From Bacillota bacterium (GTDB lineage: Bacteria > Bacillota > Clostridia > Christensenellales > Pumilibacteraceae), in assembly GCA_009777485.1 (NCBI GenBank), contig WRLT01000003.1, positions 62,001 through 126,000 on the forward strand: a DNA stretch of 64,000 bases, read 5' to 3'. This document shows, piece after piece, positions 43,097 through 53,216 of the stretch. The position numbers were made by a program, and so were the translations under genes. Positions within the stretch are counted from its first letter, which is position 1; each line of letters starts with the position of its first letter. Below the pieces are notes generated by a model. The model searched no databases and was not told where the DNA came from. It was given only the letters and a program-made list of their open reading frames with translations.

Positions 43097-46000
43097 TTAT
43101 TCGGGGTCGGCAGGCTTTTCTGCCTTTGCCGCAGGAGCGGCTTTGGGTTTTGCCGCCGTTGCGGTTTTGGGTTTTGCGGCAGTGGATGCTGCTTTGGGCT
43201 TAGCCGCTGCGGTAGTTTTGGGTTTTGCCGCCGTTGTGGAAGTTTTGGGTTTGGGGGCAGGTTTTTCCTCTGCGGCAGGCTCTTCTGCGACGGGTTCTTC
43301 TGCGGCGGACTCAGCCGCAACAGGTTCTTCTGCGGCAGGTTCGGCTGCCGTAGGCTCGGCCGCGACAGGCTCTTCGGCGGCAGGTTCGGCCGCAGACGGA
43401 GGCTCTTGTGCTGCGGAAGTTTCCGAAACGGTTGCCGCTAAGGGTTCTTCGGGTGCAAAGGGTGTATCTCCGCCGCCTGCATCGGACGCGCCTTCGGGTG
43501 CAAATTTAGGCTTTTTCTTGTGGAATAGGGTAAAGTACAGCCATACGCCTACCCCTGCAAAGCCGACTACGTTAATCGGGAGTACGCCCCAAATCCAGAA
43601 CCACGGGAAAGGCGGGGGGTTGTCTCTCTTTGCTACCAAATTTTGCGGGCCTACCGCGTTCATATAAATGGTGTTGGTATAGGTAAACAATACGTTATGC
43701 GCCGCTGTACGAGCTAAGTTAATACCTGTGTTGGATTCTCTGAATGCTCTGGGCGCGTCTGTGGCGGGGTTGTTTCCGCTAGAGCTGTTACCGAACGCAA
43801 GCCAAATATCGTTGCCTGCGGATAGGCCTTGCTGAACGCCCATGTATCCGTGCCCTTGGTCTGCCCAGTCGGTAACGGACGAACCTCTAAAGCCCCACTC
43901 ATCACGCAGTACGCGCCACATCAAAGCGTAGCTGCCGCCTGCCCACGCGCGTCCTACGCGGTTAAACGAACTCATCATGGCGTTTGCTCTGCCTTGCTTT
44001 ACCGTAATTTCAAACGGACGCAAATAAATTTCGCGCAGGGCTTGCTCGGTAAGCCATGTGAATAATCCGCCGGCTGTGTCGCGGTGGTCTTCGCAATCGT
44101 TTACGGCGAAATGCTTTACATACGCATATAAGCCGCCCTCGCTGGCACCCAAAGTGGTTTGGGCAGAAATAATGCCGGAGATATAGGGGTCTTCGGAATA
44201 GTACTCGAAGTTTCTGCCCGCGTAAGGTGAACGGTGCATATTAACGCCCGGTGCGTACCAACCCGCTATGTTGGTCGTTGCCGCCTCTGCCGCTATCGCC
44301 GCGCCGAAGTCGTAGGCGATATCCTTAGACCATGAGGACGAAATAACCGTAGCTACGGGGAACGCTGTCCAGTATACCAAATCAGGGCGGAACATGTTGG
44401 TTGCGTTTATTCCGCTAGGGCCGTCTAAATCCAGCGCGGTAGGCTTGCCTATGGATTCGATTCCGCGCATACGGTGCCCTGAGTTATGCACCAGCATCCA
44501 AAGCTCGTCTATGGTGATTTGATTTAAAACGCTTTCCCAAAGCGGGTCGTCGTAATTTGCGCCTAGCTGCATAACCAAATCGTAATTTATTTCCTCGTCA
44601 TCTGCGCCGATGTTTCGGACTAAACGGTGCGGACCTGATACGCCTTGCACGGGTGTTCTGTTATGCTCGGCATGGCGGTCGAGCGGGACGCGGTTCATAT
44701 TGTTGTTAATCTGCTGATGCAGGGAGCGCGACGTTGCGGCGCGCGTAGGAAGAACAAAATTATTTCTGCTTAAATAGGTAGGGTTAAAATATCCCGCGCC
44801 TGCGCCGCCGATACCGTCGATGGAGAACCCGTCTAATGCGGTGGTGGCTGCCGTGCCGTTAGCGGCGGGCGTGTTGGTGAATATTGTGGTGGCGAAACGC
44901 AAGGTTTTATCTGCCGTTTTAGGCGTTCCGTTTTCTAAAACAGGGTCTCCTTCCATATTTAAGATAGGGTCGCTTACCGTAATATCTTGGTCCCAACGCA
45001 GGGTTTGATTGACGGTATAGGCAAAGGTGTCTACTACTTCGTTAGAGTTTTTGCGTACGCTGATTTCGTAATCCCCCGCCTCTAAAACGTATCCTTTAAA
45101 GCCTGTTCTGCCAAAGGTATCAAACGATGCCATATGGTACACTTCTAACTCTAAGGTTACGGTTTGGGATTCACCGGGTTGGATGATATCGGTTTTGGCA
45201 AACGCGCCTAAGTTGACGTGCGCTTTTTCGATAAGCCCCGTATATTCGGGGGTGAAGTACAGCTGTACAACTTCCTTAGCGGCAAAGCTGCCCGTGTTGG
45301 TAACCTTAACGTCTACCGAAATTCTGCCTTGCGTGGTAAGCTGCGCGGTTACGGCAGGTGCGATTGAACCGCTTACGATTTCCCAGTCAAACGTGGTGTA
45401 GCTTAGCCCGAATCCGAAAGGATACTGCACTACCGCTTTGTAGCCTTCCCGCGTACCCGCAACGGGGGTTGTAAGCAGCGGTTGGTTAAGGGTGGGATGT
45501 AAATCTCTTATGTTGCGCGAATAGTTTTGCGCCCAAAAGCCTTCTTCGAAAGCGGTTTCGAACCACTTGTAGCCGAAATACATATCCTCTATGTAATCTA
45601 CATAATATTCGGCGGTGTTGGAGTATCTGCGGACGCCGCTGCCGTTTCTTGCCGTGCCTGCGGGGTTATTGCCTGCATAGCCCGCGCCGTTGGCAAACAC
45701 GGGGTCGTCTTGATGGCTGAACGGATAAATGTTTACGGTTCTTGCCGAAGGCGAAACGTGAACGTCCGTAGTGCCGGTGATGCGCGGCGTTTTGTTGTTG
45801 GTAAAAAGAATGTTGCCGTCGGAGTCGGTTTCGTAGGTGTTTACCTTTTTACTTCCGCGTAAGAGGTTTGCAATGCCCGTTGTGCCGTACTGCCCCGTTG
45901 CGTTTACCGAAAGGGCGGCGTGGATGCCAGGATGCTCTAAAAAGCCTAGTTCCATCGCGTTGCAGGTATTTAAAATTACTACAACGCGGTCAAATCTGCG

Positions 46001-46762
46001 TGTAACCTCGTTGATTAGCCAGTCTTCTTCGACAGAGGTTTGTAGGTAGGTTCTGGTATTATCGGTAACAAAGTTTGTGCCGCTGTTACCGCTGACACTG
46101 CCGCCGGTTTGGGGATGCTTAAACTGTCTGTACGGAAGGTCGTTGCCTTCGCCCGCGATACGGCTAAGCACTATGAGTGCGGTTTGCGAAAAGGATTCTG
46201 CCTGTGACCAAAGCGCGGGGGTATAGCGTGTTGCGCCCGGCTCGTACAAACGGAACATGCGGTTTTGAACCGCGTTGCTGATTTGTATGCCGTCGCGCTC
46301 GGAACGGTACGCCTCGTACATATTGATAAGGTCTTTATTGTAGCTAAAGCCCGCGTCTTCTAACGCTTCTAAAAAGGTTACGTGCTCGTCCGCGTAGGCG
46401 TGGGCTACGCCTGTGGCATCGCCCGAACCGCCGCCCGAAACTACAAAGCCGCCTTCTGTTGCGCCCCAACCGAATACGTTGAGGTTGGTAACTCCTGTAA
46501 GCGGGAGTGCGGGCGTAGTGGCGTTAAAGTTGCTGTTTTTTAACAGTACGCTGCCCTCTTCTTGAATCTCATGCGAGAACAGCTTGCTTTGATACGTTGC
46601 CAAACGCGTCGTTTCTACATTAACTTGGGTGATTTCGGATGCGAACCAACCCGCGATAATGTTTGAAAAGCTTGCCGCGACTATGTTGGCGGCAATCAGG
46701 ATGCCGACAATCAAACCCATAGCAGAAAGCTTTACAATTTTGATAACCTTCTTTTTACTCAT
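43097..46762 (-). CDS. Membrane-anchored GH3 glycoside hydrolase with permuted domains and basic cytoplasmic tail
   Basis: The N-terminal helix (residues 12-33) is followed by the GH3 C-domain (from HEIQEEGSVLLKN, through RIAGEGNDLPY), an FnIII-like domain (about 470-600) and only then the GH3 TIM-barrel domain (about 735-1040), with KHFAVNDCEDHR and the nucleophile segment SSVTDWAD (Asp965). Domain order is thus the reverse of most beta-glucosidases, as known for some rumen enzymes. A second helix (about 1054-1080) leads to a tail of Ala/Glu/Pro repeats and then KPKTAAAKPK-type repeats, presumably in the cytoplasm. Beta-glucosidase or related activity is likely; the substrate is unknown. Confidence 0.88.
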   Translation of the reverse strand: MSKKKVIKIVKLSAMGLIVGILIAANIVAASFSNIIAGWFASEITQVNVETTRLATYQSKLFSHEIQEEGSVLLKNSNFNATTPALPLTGVTNLNVFGWGATEGGFVVSGGGSGDATGVAHAYADEHVTFLEALEDAGFSYNKDLINMYEAYRSERDGIQISNAVQNRMFRLYEPGATRYTPALWSQAESFSQTALIVLSRIAGEGNDLPYRQFKHPQTGGSVSGNSGTNFVTDNTRTYLQTSVEEDWLINEVTRRFDRVVVILNTCNAMELGFLEHPGIHAALSVNATGQYGTTGIANLLRGSKKVNTYETDSDGNILFTNNKTPRITGTTDVHVSPSARTVNIYPFSHQDDPVFANGAGYAGNNPAGTARNGSGVRRYSNTAEYYVDYIEDMYFGYKWFETAFEEGFWAQNYSRNIRDLHPTLNQPLLTTPVAGTREGYKAVVQYPFGFGLSYTTFDWEIVSGSIAPAVTAQLTTQGRISVDVKVTNTGSFAAKEVVQLYFTPEYTGLIEKAHVNLGAFAKTDIIQPGESQTVTLELEVYHMASFDTFGRTGFKGYVLEAGDYEISVRKNSNEVVDTFAYTVNQTLRWDQDITVSDPILNMEGDPVLENGTPKTADKTLRFATTIFTNTPAANGTAATTALDGFSIDGIGGAGAGYFNPTYLSRNNFVLPTRAATSRSLHQQINNNMNRVPLDRHAEHNRTPVQGVSGPHRLVRNIGADDEEINYDLVMQLGANYDDPLWESVLNQITIDELWMLVHNSGHRMRGIESIGKPTALDLDGPSGINATNMFRPDLVYWTAFPVATVISSSWSKDIAYDFGAAIAAEAATTNIAGWYAPGVNMHRSPYAGRNFEYYSEDPYISGIISAQTTLGASEGGLYAYVKHFAVNDCEDHRDTAGGLFTWLTEQALREIYLRPFEITVKQGRANAMMSSFNRVGRAWAGGSYALMWRVLRDEWGFRGSSVTDWADQGHGYMGVQQGLSAGNDIWLAFGNSSSGNNPATDAPRAFRESNTGINLARTAAHNVLFTYTNTIYMNAVGPQNLVAKRDNPPPFPWFWIWGVLPINVVGFAGVGVWLYFTLFHKKKPKFAPEGASDAGGGDTPFAPEEPLAATVSETSAAQEPPSAAEPAAEEPVAAEPTAAEPAAEEPVAAESAAEEPVAEEPAAEEKPAPKPKTSTTAAKPKTTAAAKPKAASTAAKPKTATAAKPKAAPAAKAEKPADPE

Positions 46763-46794
46763 CTTAAATACTCCTCTAAGTTATTCATTGGATA

Positions 46795-46823
46795 ATTATA
46801 GCATACATTTTTTTGCAATGCAA
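46795..46823 (-). promoter_or_regulatory. Promoter of the GH3 gene
   Basis: On the minus strand TTGCAT (46818-46823) and TATAAT (46795-46800) are 17 bases apart. TTGCAATGCAA (46813-46823, plus strand) overlaps the -35 box and shares the hexamer TTGCAA with the operators of the neighbouring regulator. Confidence 0.7.
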
Positions 46824-46853
46824 CTATTTGAGGGTTATTTATTATGGATTTTG

Positions 46854-47060
46854 TTAATCCTCTATATCTAAAATGTAATCTGTTGAAACCTCGAAGTATT
46901 TTGCAATTATTTTTAGCTGCTCTAAGCTAGGCTCGCTGTTGCCCCGCTCCCAACTGCTAACGGTGTTATTTGCAACATTTAACACCTTGCCTAAGTCTGC
47001 TTGACGAATGCCTTTTTCTTTTCTTAATGTCTTTATGGTTTTACCGAAATTACCTTTCAT
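46854..47060 (-). CDS. XRE-family (Cro/CI-type) transcriptional regulator
   Basis: The 68-residue protein is a single helix-turn-helix domain: GKTIKTLRKEKGIRQADLGK, then VLNVANNTVSSWERGNSEPS and LEQLKIIAKYFEVSTDYIL. The start was placed at ATG 47060, because the upstream extension is not family-like. No ribosome binding site precedes this ATG. TATTAT at 47068-47073 ends seven bases before it, so the message may be leaderless. It is divergent from a small protein gene, and its likely operators lie between them. It may also control the downstream GH3 gene. Confidence 0.88.
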   Translation of the reverse strand: MKGNFGKTIKTLRKEKGIRQADLGKVLNVANNTVSSWERGNSEPSLEQLKIIAKYFEVSTDYILDIED

Positions 47061-47083
47061 TGAGTATATAATAAAATTATTTA

Positions 47084-47123
47084 TTGCAAAAAGCTTGCAA
47101 TTGCAAGAACCTTGCAATATAAT
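47084..47123. promoter_or_regulatory. Quadruple TTGCAA operator with embedded promoter
   Basis: Two 17-bp sites, TTGCAAAAAGCTTGCAA (47084-47100) and TTGCAAGAACCTTGCAA (47101-47117), lie end to end. For the plus-strand gene the TTGCAA at 47095-47100 serves as -35 and TATAAT at 47118-47123 as -10; the 17-base spacer is exactly the second operator. A repressor bound there would block RNA polymerase directly. The XRE regulator is the natural candidate. Confidence 0.75.
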
Positions 47124-47129
47124 GTGTAT

Positions 47130-47390
47130 ATGGATATTATTCATGCACTATTAAGCAATATACGCAAAACACGTCCGTTTTTAATGTATTCATACAATGC
47201 GGAGGAACTTCAAAAACAACCCGAAAGCTATTCGTATCCAAAAATGCTAGACACAGCGGATATAAAAGAGGAAATAATGTCGCGCTTATTGCGCGTGGTG
47301 GAACATATTGTTTCTGCTTTAAAAGCTAATTTATCGGATGCTGAAACTCTTATCCTAGTTCGTTCTGTTATCGAAAAAGCAGGGCTTTAA
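47130..47390 (+). CDS. Small protein of unknown function divergent from the XRE regulator
   Basis: The 86-residue protein starts MDIIHALLSNIRKTRPFLMY and ends in a helical region (EIMSRLLRVVEHIVSALKAN, LSDAETLILVRSVIEKAGL). The ATG lies six bases after the TATAAT, so the transcript should start at or near the A of the ATG, giving a leaderless mRNA; no ribosome binding site exists. A TTG six codons earlier overlaps the operator and is unlikely. I recognise no family. The shared operator with the regulator suggests a two-gene module. Confidence 0.7.
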   Translation: MDIIHALLSNIRKTRPFLMYSYNAEELQKQPESYSYPKMLDTADIKEEIMSRLLRVVEHIVSALKANLSDAETLILVRSVIEKAGL

Positions 47391-47715
47391 AAACAGTTGA
47401 CAGATGTACACGCGTCTGATTGGGGGTATAGGCTTTTCTTTCCACCCCGTCAACTTCGTTGCCACCCCTCAAGAGGGGAATTTTTTTAAGGCTGTTTATT
47501 TAATAACCACCGCCGCGTCGCGCCTGCAAGAGGGGAATTTTAGTTTTTTCTTTCCACCCCGTCTGCCTGTCGGCAGCCACCCCTCAAGAGGGGAATTTTT
47601 TAGCGGCTGTTTATTTTAAATTCTTAGCCGATATTCTCCATTTTCCATTTTCCATTCTCCATTAGTAAAATCCATTATCCATTATTTAAATCCTAGTAAA
47701 ACAGTTGACAAATGT
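47390..47715 (+). repeat. Modular 3'-end repeat, copy R10, with flanking duplication
   Basis: The block contains two TTTCTTTCCACCCCGTC modules, two CCCCTCAAGAGGGG hairpins, one GCGCCTGCAAGAGGGGAATT unit, TTTTAAATTCTTAGCCGATA and a run of TTCTCCAT/TTTTCCAT units. It is bracketed by AAAACAGTTGACAGATGT (47390-47407) and AAAACAGTTGACAAATGT (47698-47715), a direct repeat with one mismatch that includes the glyQS -35 box. It occupies almost all of the 405-bp gap before glyQS. Confidence 0.8.
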
Positions 47716-47733
47716 GTTTAAAAAATGAATACT
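47705..47733 (+). promoter_or_regulatory. Promoter of glyQS
   Basis: TTGACA (47705-47710) and AATACT (47728-47733) are 17 bases apart. The leader before the start codon is only about 60 bases, too short for a full T-box riboswitch. AGAGGTG precedes the ATG. Confidence 0.6.
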
Positions 47734-47795
47734 ATATTAAGACCTGCGAATAGGTTTTAAAAATTATAAAAGGTTTTATGTAGAGGTGAATTTTT

Positions 47796-49187
47796 ATGAG
47801 TGGTAATCTTCTTACGATGGATAAATTAACCGCCCTGTGCAAGGGGCGCGGCTTTGTTTTTGCGGGCAGTGAAATTTACGGCGGGCTTGCAAATACGTGG
47901 GATTACGGGCCTATCGGCGTATTATTAAAAAATAATATCAAGGCGGCTTGGTGGAAAAAGTTTGTAACCGAAAGCGAATATAATGTAGGCTTAGACGCCG
48001 CGATTTTGATGAACCCTAAAACGTGGGAGGCAAGCGGTCATTTAAAGGGCTTTTCTGACCCGTTGATGGATTGCAAATCGTGCAAGACGCGCCACCGCGC
48101 CGATAATTTGATAGAGGAGTTTTGTGCGCGCAAGAAAAAAGTTTTTGCCGTTGCAGGCAAAACTAATAAAGAATTTGAAACCTATATAAAGGATAACGCT
48201 ATCCCCTGCCCGCACTGCGGAAAATCGGATTTTACCGCGATACGGCAATTTAATTTGATGTTTAAAACGTTTCAGGGCGTTAATGAGGATACGGCAAGCG
48301 TGGTGTATTTGCGCCCCGAAACTGCGCAGGGCATTTTTGTAAACTTTAAAAATGTGGTGCGTTCGGCGCGGGCGCGCGTGCCGTTTGGGATTGCGCAAAT
48401 CGGCAAATCGTTTAGAAACGAAATTACGCCCGGCAATTTTATTTTCCGCGTGCGCGAATTTGAACAAATGGAACTTCAATTTTTCTGCAAGCCCGGCACG
48501 GATTTAGACTGGTTTGCGTTTTGGCGGGCGTTTTGCAAGGAGTGGCTGTTAGAATTAGGCATAAAGGCCGAAAATCTGCGTCTGCGCGACCATGCCAAAG
48601 AGGAGCTTTCGCATTATTCTAAGGCTACTACCGATTTTGAGTTTAAGTTTCCGTTCGGGTGGGGTGAATTGTGGGGCGTTGCCGACCGCACCGACTACGA
48701 TTTAACGTGCCACCAAAACGTGTCGGGTGAAAGCATGGAGTACACCGACCCCGTAACGAATGAAAAGTATATTCCGTATGTAATAGAACCGTCGCTAGGG
48801 GTTGACCGATTGTTTTTGGCCGCGCTAAGCAACGCCTACGAAGAAGAACAAGTAAACAACGAAACGCGCACGGTGCTGCGGCTGCATCCGTTTTTAGCAC
48901 CGTATAAGGTTGCTATACTTCCCTTGCAAAAAAAGGAACAGGGCGAAAAGGCAAAAGAAATTTACGCGCTGCTAAGAAAGCATTTTTCTTGCACCTACGA
49001 CGAAACGCAGGCTATCGGCAAACGGTACCGCCGTCAAGACGAAATCGGCACCCCGTTTTGCGTAACCGTAGACTTTGAAACCTTACAAGATAACAGCGTA
49101 ACCGTCCGCGAACGCGACAGCATGCAGCAAGTCCGCCTAAAAATAGACGACTTAAAAACCTATTTCACCGAAAAATTAGCTTATTAA
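47796..49187 (+). CDS. glyQS: Glycyl-tRNA synthetase, single-chain alpha2 type
   Basis: This class II synthetase charges tRNA-Gly. Motifs include [20 protein letters not shown] near the N-terminus, [15 protein letters not shown], the motif 2 region [20 protein letters not shown], and motif 3 in [17 protein letters not shown] zinc-binding pair CKSC...CPHC is present in the insertion. The C-terminal anticodon domain ends near residue 463. It is the archaeal/eukaryote-like form found in many Firmicutes and unlike the two-subunit GlyQ/GlyS enzyme. Confidence 0.96.
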   Translation: MSGNLLTMDKLTALCKGRGFVFAGSEIYGGLANTWDYGPIGVLLKNNIKAAWWKKFVTESEYNVGLDAAILMNPKTWEASGHLKGFSDPLMDCKSCKTRHRADNLIEEFCARKKKVFAVAGKTNKEFETYIKDNAIPCPHCGKSDFTAIRQFNLMFKTFQGVNEDTASVVYLRPETAQGIFVNFKNVVRSARARVPFGIAQIGKSFRNEITPGNFIFRVREFEQMELQFFCKPGTDLDWFAFWRAFCKEWLLELGIKAENLRLRDHAKEELSHYSKATTDFEFKFPFGWGELWGVADRTDYDLTCHQNVSGESMEYTDPVTNEKYIPYVIEPSLGVDRLFLAALSNAYEEEQVNNETRTVLRLHPFLAPYKVAILPLQKKEQGEKAKEIYALLRKHFSCTYDETQAIGKRYRRQDEIGTPFCVTVDFETLQDNSVTVRERDSMQQVRLKIDDLKTYFTEKLAY

Positions 49188-49192
49188 TACTC

Positions 49193-49320
49193 GGGGTGTT
49201 TCAAATTTGAGTGCAAGTTGTGCAACAGTTTATTTTTTTGCGCGTGCCGCGTACCTAGATGTACGCAAACGCGCAAAAAAATAAAGCGTAGTGCTTTTCA
49301 AGCCAAATTTGGAACACCCC
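49193..49320. repeat. Long imperfect palindrome P2
   Basis: GGGGTGTTTCAAATTTG is complementary, with one mismatch, to CAAATTTGGAACACCCC at the other end. TTTATTTTTTTGCGCG matches CGCGCAAAAAAATAAA inside it, around the centre CGTACCTAGATGTACG. It begins 6 bases after the glyQS stop and probably ends transcription in the convergent region. Confidence 0.8.
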
Positions 49321-49323
49321 AAA

Positions 49324-49486
49324 AAAGCTGTATTTATGAAATGACAATAGCGGATTTTCGGAATATTTTTGTTTTATTTGAGGCGGTTTCGACGACGCCG
49401 TACTGGCGGTACGGCTAGGAGAATTAGCGCGAAATAAGGCAAAAAGAACCGAAAAGACGCTGTTGGTATTTCATAAATACAGCTTT
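49324..49486. repeat. Long imperfect palindrome P3
   Basis: AAAGCTGTATTTATGAAAT is exactly complementary to ATTTCATAAATACAGCTTT at the other end. CGGATTTTCGG and CCGAAAAGACG lie further in, around the centre CCGTACTGGCGGTACGG. Its last bases overlap the gpsA stop codon. With P2 it fills the 297-bp gap between glyQS and gpsA. Confidence 0.8.
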
Positions 49487-50444
49487 ATGTAAATTCTTCG
49501 CGCATATCGCGGCCGAATAATAATTTTAGTACGCATTGAAAATCCATAGTTCCGCATACGGAGGTATTTACGGTTTCGGTTATGGGCATATTTACGCCTA
49601 GCCGCTGTGCTAAGCCGCTTACGGCGCGGGCGGTGGAAACACCTTCGGCAAGCTTTTCAAAACGCTTGCCCTTTGCTAGCATTTCGCCGAACATGCGGTT
49701 ATGGCTGTGGGGCGAAAACAAAGTGGTTTCGTAATCGCCTAAATGACACAGCCCGTATGCGGAAAGCTCGTTGCCGCCCAAAGCCTTGATTAGGCGGGCA
49801 ACCTCCCACGCTCCTCTTGCCATAAGCGGCCCTTTCAGCGACGCATACCCCATGCCGTCTAATACGCCTGCTATGATGCCGAATATGTTTTTTGCCGCCG
49901 CGCCGATTTCGGTTCCGATAATATCGCTGCCGAAATAAAAGCGGATAATATCCGAACGAAAGCTTTCGGCCAGTGTGCGGGTAAGGGCAGGATTGTAGGC
50001 GTCGATTACCATGCAGTTGGGGATATTATGTACAAAATCCTGAATATGCCCCGGCCCTACCCAAACGGCGATTTGCTGCTTATCTATGCCGCTTTCTATA
50101 GCGACTTCGCTAAGGCGTTTGCCGCTTCCCTCTTCGATGCCTTTCATGCACAGTACAATTTTTTTATCGGTTAGGTTAAAGCGCGTAACCTCTTTTAAAA
50201 ATCCGCGCAAGGCTTGTGAGGAAATGCTGATAATGATAATCTCTGATGCGGTAACGGCGTGTTGAAGGTTGTTGGTCAGCTGAATTTGTTCGGGCAGCGT
50301 GATGTATTCGTTTTTGCGCGTTTGCGCTAAGGCACGGTAAATTGCGTCGTCAGGGCCGAAGGAAATGACGTCGTGGTTAAGTCTATTCATATACCAAGCA
50401 AGGAATGAACCCCACCTGCCGCAGCCTAGTACGGATACTTTCAT
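49485..50444 (-). CDS. gpsA: NAD(P)H-dependent glycerol-3-phosphate dehydrogenase
   Basis: The enzyme reduces dihydroxyacetone phosphate to sn-glycerol-3-phosphate for membrane lipid synthesis. The nucleotide loop VLGCGRWGSFLAWYMN (residues 5-20), ISISSQALRGFL, CMKGIEEGSG, WVGPGHIQDF, the catalytic-Lys region GAAAKNIFGIIAGVLDGMGY, and the C-terminal LCHLGDYETTLFSPHSHNR fit the family. At 319 residues it has nearly the usual length. It follows guaB by 18 bases. Since a functional GpsA is present, the G1PDH-like gene at 15.5 kb is not needed for lipid backbone synthesis. Confidence 0.93.
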   Translation of the reverse strand: MKVSVLGCGRWGSFLAWYMNRLNHDVISFGPDDAIYRALAQTRKNEYITLPEQIQLTNNLQHAVTASEIIIISISSQALRGFLKEVTRFNLTDKKIVLCMKGIEEGSGKRLSEVAIESGIDKQQIAVWVGPGHIQDFVHNIPNCMVIDAYNPALTRTLAESFRSDIIRFYFGSDIIGTEIGAAAKNIFGIIAGVLDGMGYASLKGPLMARGAWEVARLIKALGGNELSAYGLCHLGDYETTLFSPHSHNRMFGEMLAKGKRFEKLAEGVSTARAVSGLAQRLGVNMPITETVNTSVCGTMDFQCVLKLLFGRDMREEFT

Positions 50445-50462
50445 GGTGACTCCTAGTGTAGG

Positions 50463-53149
<2,687 letters not shown>

Positions 53150-53216
53150 AGGTTGCTACGATTATACCACAGTTTTGCGGATATGAAAAATGTTTTAACG
53201 CTGTTTTAGTAATTAT

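Noticed and set aside
43089..43667. Long plus-strand open frames over the end of the GH3 gene
   Set aside because: They mirror the Ala/Glu/Lys/Pro repeats of the tail; composition is low-complexity and no start signals are present.
47690..47795. T-box riboswitch upstream of glyQS
   Set aside because: The leader after the promoter is only about 60 bases, and no specifier loop or T-box consensus is seen.
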